The notes under the pieces are model-generated. The model had not been told where the DNA came from, did no database searches, and worked only from the letters and a program-made list of their open reading frames with translations. 41,258 nucleotides of DNA. It comes from JBBIMS01 sp964531645. GTDB taxonomy: Bacteria > Acidobacteriota > Aminicenantia > JBFLYD01 > JBBIMS01. Positions 1-8,116 of this stretch are shown here, piece after piece. Each line of letters opens with the position of its first letter. Positions within the stretch are counted from its first letter, which is position 1. Both the position numbers and the translations under genes were made by a program. Location: the NCBI GenBank assembly GCA_964531645.1, contig CAZHEF010000022.1, positions 1-41,258 of the forward strand, read 5' to 3'.

Positions 1-38
1 AAATGAGGTTTCGTCCTCTCAAATTTTGGTTTCGCCAT
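1..38 (-). CDS. tuf: Elongation factor Tu, N-terminal fragment
   Basis: Only the first 12 codons are inside the window. They read MAKPKFERTKPH, the conserved EF-Tu N-terminus. The ATG is at 36-38 and an AGGAGGA ribosome binding site lies 8 nt upstream at 47-53. It sits directly behind tRNA-Thr(GGT) in the tRNA-Thr-Tyr-Gly-Thr-tuf order found in many bacteria, so it is probably co-transcribed with the tRNAs. The GTP-binding motifs lie outside the window. Confidence 0.9.
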   Translation of the reverse strand, partial: MAKPKFERTKPH

Positions 39-69
39 TTTACCATTCCTCCTTTATGTAAGGTTCAAA

Positions 70-141
70 GCCCACGACCAGATTTGAACTGGTGACCCCG
101 TCCTTACCAAGGACGTGCTCTACCAACTGAGCTACGTGGGC
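70..141 (-). tRNA. tRNA-Thr (anticodon GGT)
   Basis: 72-nt cloverleaf. The 7-bp acceptor stem GCCCACG/CGTGGGC closes the molecule. The anticodon loop TTGGTAA sits between CGTCC and GGACG, and the T loop reads TTCAAAT. CCA is not encoded, so the 3' end must be added after transcription. Last of four tRNAs in the operon, directly upstream of tuf. Confidence 0.95.
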
Positions 142-174
142 AAAAATAAGAATCTTCATCAAATCTATACTGGA

Positions 175-246
<72 letters not shown>

Positions 247-278
247 TCAATAATAAGCTTTAAAAAAACATTACCAAT

Positions 279-360
279 GGGCAGGGAAGGATTCGAACCT
301 CCGAAGCCTTGCGGCAGCGGGTTTACAGCCCGCCCCATTTGACCGCTCTGGAACCTGCCC
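279..360 (-). tRNA. tRNA-Tyr (anticodon GTA)
   Basis: 82-nt class II tRNA with the long variable arm expected for bacterial tRNA-Tyr. The anticodon stem GCGGG/CCCGC encloses loop CTGTAAA. Acceptor ends are GGGCAGG and CCTGCCC. CCA is not encoded. Confidence 0.95.
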
Positions 361-383
361 AAAATTAATCCTCTTTTTCTGGA

Positions 384-454
384 GCTGGCGATAGGAGTCG
401 AACCTACAACCCGCTGATTACAAATCAGCTGCTCTTCCATTGAGCTACGCCAGC
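384..454 (-). tRNA. tRNA-Thr (anticodon TGT)
   Basis: 71-nt cloverleaf, first in the operon. Acceptor GCTGGCG/CGCCAGC, anticodon stem GCTGA/TCAGC, loop TTTGTAA. CCA is not encoded. It follows the promoter at 486-514 by about 30 nt. Confidence 0.95.
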
Positions 455-485
455 TTTTTAGTGTTGAAAACATTCTAAAATATAT

Positions 486-514
486 AATATAATTCATTTT
501 CTCTTTCTTGTCAA
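486..514 (-). promoter_or_regulatory. Promoter of the tRNA-tuf operon
   Basis: On the minus strand TTGACA (509-514) and TATATT (486-491) are separated by exactly 17 nt. This is a near-consensus sigma-70 promoter, in the place expected for a highly expressed tRNA/EF-Tu transcript. Confidence 0.8.
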
Positions 515-560
515 GAGATTTTTGCCAGTTTTAGAAAGGCAACCGAGCTTGTCTTTCAGG

Positions 561-1094
561 TCATTCGTTCAAAATTTTCTCCTCCAGAATCCTTTCCCTT
601 TTTTCAAGGAATTCAAGTTTGTTCTCAACTGTTATCAATCTATTCCTTAATGCATCAACCTCCACTTTAAGCTTGCTCATCTCCACAACTATATTGTTGG
701 AAAGATTGTGGAGAAGCTTTATGTATTCCATGGATTTTTGAAGATTCACTGTGAGCTCATCAAATTTATCAAATTTTGGGTCAATGTATGGTCTTAAATA
801 GAATAGAAGCCCTCTAAGTATCCAGGGCTTAGGAATTGAAAAGATTCTTTTTAAAAAGATCTTTAAAGATTTTCTTTCTGGAATAGTTTCCGGAACTGAA
901 GAAGTTTCCTGTGGTGCCGAAGGAATTCCTCCAAAGAGAATCGGCTCATAAAAGTTTTTTATTTCCGCATGGTCTGCCCACGGTCTTAGCTCTTCATATT
1001 CTATCTTTTTTACATCTTCTACATCTGCCTTTGCCCTCCTTTGTTCAATATCTTTTTGGATTTTCTCCATTATCTCCTTAACATTTACTTCCAT
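561..1094 (-). CDS. Hypothetical coiled-coil protein with a C-terminal dimer-like helix
   Basis: 177 residues from the ATG at 1094, chosen because GGAGG lies just upstream; an in-frame TTG at 1106 overlaps that site. The N-terminus (VKEIMEKIQKDIEQRR) is a charged helix. The middle is proline- and serine-rich. The last 80 residues are predicted helical with heptad-like Leu/Ile spacing, consistent with a coiled coil. No signal peptide or transmembrane segment is seen. The pattern of a short EIMxKI-type helix, a basic RxLLxxLRP-like stretch and a coiled coil recalls accessory or N-terminal segments of proteins in bacterial glycan biosynthesis clusters, but that is only a resemblance. It has its own promoter (1121-1149), divergent from the peptidase gene. 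Confidence 0.7.
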   Translation of the reverse strand: MEVNVKEIMEKIQKDIEQRRAKADVEDVKKIEYEELRPWADHAEIKNFYEPILFGGIPSAPQETSSVPETIPERKSLKIFLKRIFSIPKPWILRGLLFYLRPYIDPKFDKFDELTVNLQKSMEYIKLLHNLSNNIVVEMSKLKVEVDALRNRLITVENKLEFLEKRERILEEKILNE

Positions 1095-1120
1095 TCTTTC
1101 CTCCAAAAAACTTTATTTAA

Positions 1121-1149
1121 ATTTTATATCCCTTTTATAAGGGTGTCAA
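1121..1149 (-). promoter_or_regulatory. Promoter of the coiled-coil protein gene, with an inverted repeat in the spacer
   Basis: Minus strand TTGACA (1144-1149), 17-nt spacer, TAAAAT (1121-1126). The spacer holds the inverted repeat CCCTT-ATAA-AAGGG (1130-1143), which could be an operator. Three bases upstream of the -35 box is GGTGAGCGCT (1153-1162). A close copy stands upstream of the divergent promoter. Confidence 0.7.
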
Positions 1150-1250
1150 CCCAGCGCTCACCTATCAAGTTGTCTTATGATAATAAGTAACAATTGGTCA
1201 TAGATGTTTCCTTTTTTGTAAATAACAATCCCCGGTGAGTGCTAGGCAAT

Positions 1251-1279
1251 TTGCTTAAAACTTTCTTTAAGATTAAAAT
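1251..1279 (+). promoter_or_regulatory. Promoter of the S9 peptidase-malQ operon
   Basis: TTGCTT (1251-1256), 17 nt, TAAAAT (1274-1279). The element GGTGAGTGCT (1234-1243) lies 7 nt upstream of the -35 box. A small palindrome TAACA-T-TGTTA overlaps the end of the -10 box (1279-1289). Confidence 0.6.
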
Positions 1280-1324
1280 AACATTGTTAAAAATGAGAGC
1301 GTATAAATATCATGGAGTGATAAA

Positions 1325-4045
1325 ATGAAAAGAAGAAATTTAATTCTTGTTTTATCAATTTTTATTATTACTGGATTGGGTGTTTCAGATGGCAAGGAAC
1401 TTTCTGTTGAAGATATTATCAATACTGAAAATGTCTCTGATCTTCAAAGATCTCCCGATGGTAAATTTGTTGTCTGGGTTCAAAGCAAAGCCAATAAAGA
1501 AAAGGATAAACATTTATCTTATCTTTGGATTGCGAATCTTGAGAAGTTGGAAGAACCCATCCAGCTAACAAAAGGCGATTACTCTTCATGGTCTCCAAGA
1601 TTTTCTCCCGATGGTAAGAAGCTCGCTTTCCTCTCTGACAGAGCAGAAAAGACACAAATTTTCATTATCAATCCCTCAGGTGGTGAATCTGAAAAATTAA
1701 CAGATGTTAAAATGGGTGTAAACTCTTTAGCATGGAAGGATAATGAAACAATAGTTTTCTCTGCAAGGGAGGATGAGTATCTTTTTGAAAAAGAAAGAAA
1801 TGAGAAAAAGGATGATGCAGAAGTTTTTGAGGATCTTGAAACATTTTTCCCGATTAGGTTATTTTCAATAAGTTTAAAAGATAAAAAAGTTTTAAGATTA
1901 ACCGAAAATAAAGATCAGATTACTTTCTTTTCTGTTTCGCCCGATGGAAAATGGGCTGTAACAACTCATATTGATACACCCCGTTTTGAAGTTGAGGCAA
2001 AATATCGACCAAAATATTTTCTATGGGATCTGGAAAACCCCGCTAAAAAAGAAATTTTTAGAGACAGATATTTCTCCCCATCATATTATAAATGGTCAGA
2101 TGATTCAAAAGAGTTATATCTTGTTGAAGAAAAGACAAGATTTGAGGATAAAAGGGCGAGTGGAATAGATCTTCTTTATGTCTATGATTTAGAAAAGGAT
2201 AAAGTTGAGGAAATACCCATTGGATGGCCTAATGGAGTTGGCGGTATTTACGGGAAGCCATTTGATTCCGTAAAAAATATGATTTTAACTTCCCATGCCA
2301 ATGGAGTTATAAATCCAATGGTTATTCTTGAAAAAACTGAAAATGAATGGAAGTTGACCAAAATTAATCATGAATATGCTTCCAACATAAGTTCTTACGC
2401 TATAGCAAAGGATGGAAAAAGCATTGTGTATGTTTATTCAACAGCTGAAAAACTTCCCAAAATTTACTGTGCAAAAATTGAAGATGGAACATTCAAAGAT
2501 GTTAAAGTTGTAGCTGAATATAACAAACATCTTGCTGAAAAATTTATAGCGAAAAGAGAAATAATAAAGTGGAAATCAAAGGGAGGTAGAGAGATTGAAG
2601 GAATACTATTCTATCCAAAAAACTGGAAAGAGGGAGAGAAGTACCCATTGATGCTTAATATTCATGGTGGTCCTGCAGCATATGACCCTGATTGGTTTGA
2701 GCTTTCTTGGGGATCTTATCCCCACCTCATTGCTGAGAAGGGCTCCTTTGTCCTTTTAGTAAATTATTCAGGGAGCTCAAACTATGGACTTGATTTTGTT
2801 GAGTCAATTTATGGAAAATATTATGAGCTTGAGGTTCCAGATATTATCTCAGGGGTTGACTATTTAATAAAAAGAGGACTTGCTGACCCTGAAAGAGTGG
2901 GAACCCAGGGCTGGAGCAATGGTTCGATTCTTTCAATTGCTTTAACTGTTGAATTTCCCCAGAGAATTAAGGTTGCCCTTTGCGGTGCGGGTGATGTAAA
3001 CTGGATAAGTGATTATGGAAATTGTAAATTTGGTCCACAATTTAATGACCTATATTTAGGAGATTCTTTCTTCAAAAAACTTGAAGTATACATCAAAAAA
3101 TCTCCCCTTTTCAAGATGGATAGGGTTATAACACCAACTCTGATTCTATTCGGGGATAAAGATACAAATGTCCCAACAGAACAAGGGTTCGAGCATTATC
3201 GCGCTCTTCAACTTTTAGGAAAAGCACCTGTTCGTCTTGTAATTTTCCCTGGCGAGCCCCACGGTCTAAGAAAACTATCTCACCAGAAAAGAAAAATTGA
3301 GGAGGAACTTTACTGGCTGGATAAATACTTTTTCAAAAAGGAGGAAAAGAAAATAAAAGCTTTGAAAGAGGGTTCACCTCTTGATATAGCCGTGAAAAAA
3401 GACTTTAAAAAGAATGAAAAGGGATATTATGGAATTACTATAAATGGTGTCCTATGTCCTGAAACTGTTGAAAAAGGAGAAATAGAAATTGGAAAATTTG
3501 AAGTGACAAGAGCTCAATTCGTTGAATTTCTAATGGAAAATAAAGATGTTAAAACGGATAAAATCTATGGATTCAAAGAAGGAAAATTTGAACCAGGAAC
3601 CGAGAATCTGCCTGTTTCAGGAGTTGATTTCGAAACCGCTCAGAGGTATTGCCGATGGCTCTCCTCAAAAACAGGATTCAACTTCAGGCTACCAAATGAA
3701 AAGGAAATGGAGGAATGGCTTGGGAAATCAACCTCAGAGGAGAATACCCTTTGTTACTGGGCTGGCTACAATTTAAACATTGATGAGGCTGAAGAACTTG
3801 AGGGAAAAATTAAGGAACTTGAAAGTAAAAGGGGATTGCTCCTTACCGTCGGTTCATTTGCACCCTCCTTTGAAAATATTTACGACATAAATGGAAATGT
3901 TGCAGAATGGGGCGTTTTGGAAGGAAAGAATGAAGGAAAGGCTATGGGACTTTCTGCAAGAAATCTATGCGATAAAAGAATCATTTATAAAAAACCCCCT
4001 GAAAACTACATTGGCTTCAGAGTTGTAAAAGAGAGGAAGAAATAA
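1325..4045 (+). CDS. Secreted S9-family serine peptidase fused to a C-terminal FGE/SUMF1-type domain
   Basis: 906 residues. Residues 1-23 look like a signal peptide. Residues 30-400 carry WD40-like PD40 beta-propeller repeats (SPDGKFVVW, FSPDGKKLAFLSD, SVSPDGKWAV). Residues 420-670 are an alpha/beta-hydrolase domain of the acylaminoacyl/prolyl oligopeptidase type, with Ser531 in GWSNG, Asp613 in GDKDTNVP and His646 in GEPHG as the likely triad. Residues 700-905 match the formylglycine-generating-enzyme fold (GKFEVTRAQF, FRLPNEKEMEEW, YDINGNVAEW, IGFRVV). I see no convincing catalytic cysteine pair there, so it may be a structural or binding module. Expected role is periplasmic or extracellular oligopeptide cleavage. 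GGAG precedes the ATG by 7 nt. malQ follows after 5 nt. Confidence 0.85.
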   Translation: MKRRNLILVLSIFIITGLGVSDGKELSVEDIINTENVSDLQRSPDGKFVVWVQSKANKEKDKHLSYLWIANLEKLEEPIQLTKGDYSSWSPRFSPDGKKLAFLSDRAEKTQIFIINPSGGESEKLTDVKMGVNSLAWKDNETIVFSAREDEYLFEKERNEKKDDAEVFEDLETFFPIRLFSISLKDKKVLRLTENKDQITFFSVSPDGKWAVTTHIDTPRFEVEAKYRPKYFLWDLENPAKKEIFRDRYFSPSYYKWSDDSKELYLVEEKTRFEDKRASGIDLLYVYDLEKDKVEEIPIGWPNGVGGIYGKPFDSVKNMILTSHANGVINPMVILEKTENEWKLTKINHEYASNISSYAIAKDGKSIVYVYSTAEKLPKIYCAKIEDGTFKDVKVVAEYNKHLAEKFIAKREIIKWKSKGGREIEGILFYPKNWKEGEKYPLMLNIHGGPAAYDPDWFELSWGSYPHLIAEKGSFVLLVNYSGSSNYGLDFVESIYGKYYELEVPDIISGVDYLIKRGLADPERVGTQGWSNGSILSIALTVEFPQRIKVALCGAGDVNWISDYGNCKFGPQFNDLYLGDSFFKKLEVYIKKSPLFKMDRVITPTLILFGDKDTNVPTEQGFEHYRALQLLGKAPVRLVIFPGEPHGLRKLSHQKRKIEEELYWLDKYFFKKEEKKIKALKEGSPLDIAVKKDFKKNEKGYYGITINGVLCPETVEKGEIEIGKFEVTRAQFVEFLMENKDVKTDKIYGFKEGKFEPGTENLPVSGVDFETAQRYCRWLSSKTGFNFRLPNEKEMEEWLGKSTSEENTLCYWAGYNLNIDEAEELEGKIKELESKRGLLLTVGSFAPSFENIYDINGNVAEWGVLEGKNEGKAMGLSARNLCDKRIIYKKPPENYIGFRVVKERKK

Positions 4046-4050
4046 CTGAA

Positions 4051-5541
4051 TTGAGAGGAAATGGAGTTTTAGCTCATATAACATCTCTTCCATCAAATTA
4101 CGGTGTTGGAGATATTGGTTATTCAGCCTACTGGTTCATAGATCTTCTCCATTCAATGAAACAGCGTTACTGGCAGATTCTTCCAATAAATCCTGTTGAT
4201 AAATTATACGAATTTTCTCCTTATTCATCAGATTCAGCCTTTGCCTTTAATATTCTTTTAATCAGCCCTGAGCTAATTTATGAGGAAGGATTAATCTCTA
4301 AAAATGACTTTATACCGTCAATTTCTTTCTCATCTAAAAGCACAGATTTTGAGAATTCTTTTAAATATAAACTTCATATTCTTGAAATCTCCTTCGAGAA
4401 TTTTTTGAAAGATAAAAATAAAAAAGATAAGTTTGAAGAATTCTGCAAAAGAGAGAATTACTGGCTTGAAGATTATTCCCTGTTCAAAGTATTAAAGGGT
4501 ATTTATAAGAACAAACCGTGGAACAATTGGGATTCAGATTTAATTAATAGAAAAGAGCACGCTCTAAATGATTTGAGAAAGAAACACCACAAGGAAATAA
4601 AAAAAGTGAAATTTTTCCAGTTTGTTTTTCTCAATCAATGGACTCGCCTCAGGAAATATTTCAAAAACAAAGGAATTAAAATAATTGGTGACATACCAAT
4701 TTATGTCAATTTTGACAGTGTTGATGTCTGGGCAAATAAAGAAATTTTCAAACTTAAAGATGGTAGGGGGCCAGAGTTCGTGAGCGGTGTCCCTCCTGAC
4801 CATTTTAGTGATTATGGACAGCTATGGGGACATCCTGTTTATAACTGGGAAGTTCTCATGAAGAGTAATTTTGATTGGTGGATTCGAAGACTCTATCATA
4901 CCAATAGATTTTTTGACATTATAAGAATAGACCATTTTAGAGGATTTGAAAGTTACTGGGAGGTTCCTTATGGAGAGAGGACAGCTGTGAATGGAAAATG
5001 GGTAAAAGCACCTGGAGAAGATTTTCTAAAAAAATTATTCATTAAAATTCCTTCCATATCCTTAATAGCAGAAGACCTTGGTGGATATACTCCAGAGGTT
5101 CAGAGATTGCTAAAGATTTTTAATATTCCTGGAACAAGAGTTCTCCATTTTGCTTTTTTAGATGGAAATCCTGATAATCCATATTTACCCCACAATTATG
5201 AGAAAAACTGTGTCGTTTACACAGGAACTCATGACAATAATACAACAAAAGGATGGTTTGAAAAGGAACTTGACTCCAGGACGAGGAAAAGGATTGAGGA
5301 TTATCTGGGAAAAAAAGTTTCTCCTGAGAATATTAACTGGGAACTAATAAGACTTGCAATGCAGTCTGTAGCAAATATCGCAATAATTCCAATGCAGGAC
5401 ATTTTAGGTCTTTCTGAAGAAGGAAGAATGAACAAACCCGCAACGGTTGGAGGGAACTGGAGATGGAGATTTTCAAAGGATGATTTAAAGGAAGAGTTTA
5501 CAACCAAGTTCATGAAAATGACAAAAATTTACAGAAGATAA
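4051..5541 (+). CDS. malQ: 4-alpha-glucanotransferase (amylomaltase, GH77)
   Basis: 496 residues, normal for the DPE1/MalQ family. It transfers alpha-1,4-glucan segments in maltodextrin and glycogen metabolism. The N-terminus RGNGVLAHITSLPSNYGVGD is the conserved family start, which supports the TTG at 4051; a GAGAGGAAG site lies in the end of the previous gene. The expected GH77 catalytic acids are Asp294 (RIDHFRG), Glu341 (IAEDLG) and Asp395 (GTHDNNT). No signal peptide, so cytoplasmic. It starts 5 nt after the peptidase gene and is probably co-transcribed with it, although no shared pathway is apparent. Confidence 0.93.
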   Translation: MRGNGVLAHITSLPSNYGVGDIGYSAYWFIDLLHSMKQRYWQILPINPVDKLYEFSPYSSDSAFAFNILLISPELIYEEGLISKNDFIPSISFSSKSTDFENSFKYKLHILEISFENFLKDKNKKDKFEEFCKRENYWLEDYSLFKVLKGIYKNKPWNNWDSDLINRKEHALNDLRKKHHKEIKKVKFFQFVFLNQWTRLRKYFKNKGIKIIGDIPIYVNFDSVDVWANKEIFKLKDGRGPEFVSGVPPDHFSDYGQLWGHPVYNWEVLMKSNFDWWIRRLYHTNRFFDIIRIDHFRGFESYWEVPYGERTAVNGKWVKAPGEDFLKKLFIKIPSISLIAEDLGGYTPEVQRLLKIFNIPGTRVLHFAFLDGNPDNPYLPHNYEKNCVVYTGTHDNNTTKGWFEKELDSRTRKRIEDYLGKKVSPENINWELIRLAMQSVANIAIIPMQDILGLSEEGRMNKPATVGGNWRWRFSKDDLKEEFTTKFMKMTKIYRR

Positions 5542-5592
5542 AATTATTATTCATATCAAACCACTTACCTAACGGGGATTTCTTTTTGATCA

Positions 5593-6837
5593 TTATTCGT
5601 AGCGGAGGGCTTCGATTGGGCTCTGGGATCCAGCTTTCTGAGCGGGGAAAACTCCAAATATAAGACCAACTGAAACTGATATAAAAAGTCCCAGAAGAAC
5701 TGACCACAGAGAAACTGTGGCAGGGATTGGAGAGAATTTCTTCACAAAGAAACTAACAATCCATCCAAGAATTATTCCAAAAACCCCTCCAACACCTGTT
5801 AGAATTGATGATTCCCAGAGAAACTGAAGCATTATGTCTCTGTTCCTTGCACCTATTGCTTTTCTTATCCCTATTTCTCTTATCCTTTCCCTTACCGATA
5901 CAAGCATTATGTTCATAACTCCAATACCACCAACAAAAAGAGCTATGGAAGCTATGACTATCATTGCAGTATAGATTCCTGTTGTGAGCTGACGGTAAAG
6001 GGTTGCTATTGTATCCTGAGTAAATATTCCAAAATTGTTGGGTTTCAGGAAGGGAACTCCCCTTCTTCTCCTTAAAAGTTCTTCGATTTCTTCTATCGCT
6101 TTATCCAGCAATTCCGCTGATTTTGGTTTTGCAGCAATGAAAACATCTTCTGTCTGGGGATGAAGTTTGTTAAATGTATGAAATGGTATTACTACAACTT
6201 TATCCTGAGTCTGTCCAAAAATTCTTCCCTTTTTCTCAAGGGTTCCAACAACTTTGAATTTTACTCCATTTATGTAAATTTCCTTACCAATAGGGTCTGT
6301 TCGAGGGAAAAGGGACTCAACAACCTCAGCTCCGAGAACACAGACATTGAGCCTATGGAGCATCTCCTCTTCAGTGAAAAATCTTCCATCTTCTATTGGA
6401 TTTTCAAAAACTTCCCAGTAGTCAGGGTTAACTCCATAATAATCGGGATTTTTAACTTCAAGTTCTCTGTATTTGACAATTATATCCCCAATTTCCAATG
6501 GTGAAATGTAATTCATAAAAGTGACCTTTCCTACTGATGGACATTTTTCTCTTATTGCAAGAGCATCTTCCAGAGTTAATGGCTTCCTGTGCCTTTCCTC
6601 TTCAGACATTCTCCCCATCCTAACAGGCTCGTATCTCTGGATATATATGAGGTCAGAGCCCATGCTCCTCAAACTCTTCATAAAAGATTTATTGAGACCA
6701 TCAACAACTGCCACCATTGCAACAAGGGTCATTACACCTATCATTATTCCAAGAACAGTTAGAAAAGAGCGCATTTTGTGGGATTTCAGGGAGTCAACTG
6801 AAATTTTAAATATCTCTTTTACAAGTTCCCTGTTCAT
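5593..6837 (-). CDS. MacB-type ABC transporter permease (second of two)
   Basis: 414 residues with the MacB periplasmic-core plus FtsX permease layout. One transmembrane helix near residues 25-45 is followed by a large extracytoplasmic region (about 50-280). Three C-terminal helices follow, with the family motif GGIGVMNIMLVSVRERIREIGIRKAIGA. No ATPase domain is attached, so the ATPase at 9979-10665 is the likely partner. The ATG overlaps the TGA of the previous permease by 4 nt. The pair probably forms a heterodimeric mechanotransmission-type exporter, with the adaptor protein encoded at the head of the operon. The substrate is unknown. Confidence 0.88.
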   Translation of the reverse strand: MNRELVKEIFKISVDSLKSHKMRSFLTVLGIMIGVMTLVAMVAVVDGLNKSFMKSLRSMGSDLIYIQRYEPVRMGRMSEEERHRKPLTLEDALAIREKCPSVGKVTFMNYISPLEIGDIIVKYRELEVKNPDYYGVNPDYWEVFENPIEDGRFFTEEEMLHRLNVCVLGAEVVESLFPRTDPIGKEIYINGVKFKVVGTLEKKGRIFGQTQDKVVVIPFHTFNKLHPQTEDVFIAAKPKSAELLDKAIEEIEELLRRRRGVPFLKPNNFGIFTQDTIATLYRQLTTGIYTAMIVIASIALFVGGIGVMNIMLVSVRERIREIGIRKAIGARNRDIMLQFLWESSILTGVGGVFGIILGWIVSFFVKKFSPIPATVSLWSVLLGLFISVSVGLIFGVFPAQKAGSQSPIEALRYE

Positions 6838-8069
6838 CCTTCTCTCCTTAAAGCTTCTGCAGGGTCAAGCTTTGAGGCTTTATTTGCAGGATACATTCCG
6901 AAGAATACACCTACAAGAAGGGAGAGGGCTATTCCTGCAAGGATAGACCATGGTTCAACAGTGGAAGGTAGAGAGGAAGCTGCAGAGACTATTTTTGCAA
7001 TCAAAAATCCGAGAACAATTCCAATCAGTCCTCCTAAACTTGAAAGAAATGAGGATTCTATTAAAAACTGCTTTAGTATATCAACTCTCCTTGCTCCAAC
7101 TGACATTCTTATACCAATTTCCTTTGTTCTTTCTGTGATCGAGACGAGCATTATGTTCATTATTCCAATTCCTCCCACTATTAGAGCGATGGAGGATACA
7201 ACAATCATGGCAATGAAGAGAGAGGTGGTTGTGTTTTTGTAGAAATCTATGAATGTATCCTGAGTGACTATTGCAAAGTCATCATCCTGTTTTGGACTCA
7301 ATTTTCTTCTTCCTCTTAAAATCATCCTTACCTCGTCCATCGCCTCCTGCATCTGGGATTGGGAAAGAGTGTGAACTTCAATTTCCACATCTTCTCTTCT
7401 TCCCCTAATTTTCAGAAATGTTGTTATAGGGATTCGGACATAGTTATCCTGACTTATTCCAAAAATCTTTCCTGACTTTTTCCCAACTCCAATTACTAAA
7501 AAATATTTCTCATCTACTTTTATGACCTTTCCAAGAGGGTCCTGGAATGGAAAGAGCTTTTCTTTCAAATCATTTCCAATAATGCAAACATATCTTGAAT
7601 GCTTCTCGTCTTCCTCTGAAATATGTCTTCCACTTTCAAGTTCAAAAATTCTTCCTATCATATGAGAATTATGAGTGATACCTCTAAGACTTACATCATT
7701 CACATACTTATTTCCATACTTTATCCTGCACACAGAGGAGTCATATGCGCCCACAAGATTGCAATTCTTACAAAGTTGTTCAATGGCATAGGCATCCTTA
7801 AGAGTTAAACTTTTCCTCTTTCTGTATTCAAGAAATTTTTCAAAATCTGAAATAAAAGGAGGAAATTTAGATATATAAAAATCGTTTGTTCCGTAATTGA
7901 AGAGTTGAGTTTTTACATATTTGTTTAGACCTTGAATTATTGATACTACTGCTATCAAAGTAAAAACCCCGATAATAATCCCTATTAGAGTTAATATTGT
8001 TCTCAATTTATGAGTCCATAAACTCTTGAAGGATATTGAAAGTATCTCTCTCAAATTTATTTTAGCCAT
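6834..8069 (-). CDS. MacB-type ABC transporter permease (first of two)
   Basis: 411 residues, clearly paralogous to the next gene. It has an N-terminal helix (LRTILTLIGIIIGVFTLIAV), a periplasmic MacB_PCD region and a C-terminal FtsX domain with GGIGIMNIMLVSITERTKEIGIR. The paired Cys in CKNCN of the extracytoplasmic part are absent from its partner. Upstream GGGA is only a weak ribosome binding site. It follows ald after 47 nt on the same strand. Confidence 0.88.
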   Translation of the reverse strand: MAKINLREILSISFKSLWTHKLRTILTLIGIIIGVFTLIAVVSIIQGLNKYVKTQLFNYGTNDFYISKFPPFISDFEKFLEYRKRKSLTLKDAYAIEQLCKNCNLVGAYDSSVCRIKYGNKYVNDVSLRGITHNSHMIGRIFELESGRHISEEDEKHSRYVCIIGNDLKEKLFPFQDPLGKVIKVDEKYFLVIGVGKKSGKIFGISQDNYVRIPITTFLKIRGRREDVEIEVHTLSQSQMQEAMDEVRMILRGRRKLSPKQDDDFAIVTQDTFIDFYKNTTTSLFIAMIVVSSIALIVGGIGIMNIMLVSITERTKEIGIRMSVGARRVDILKQFLIESSFLSSLGGLIGIVLGFLIAKIVSAASSLPSTVEPWSILAGIALSLLVGVFFGMYPANKASKLDPAEALRREG

Positions 8070-8116
8070 TTTTTCCCATTCATAGTTTCAAATTTAAAAA
8101 ATAAATTAAATATCTT

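Noticed and set aside
6160..6946. Two plus-strand frames of 114 and 141 codons opposite the MacB-type permeases
   Set aside because: Antisense shadows of conserved permease sequence, with no start signals or recognisable family.
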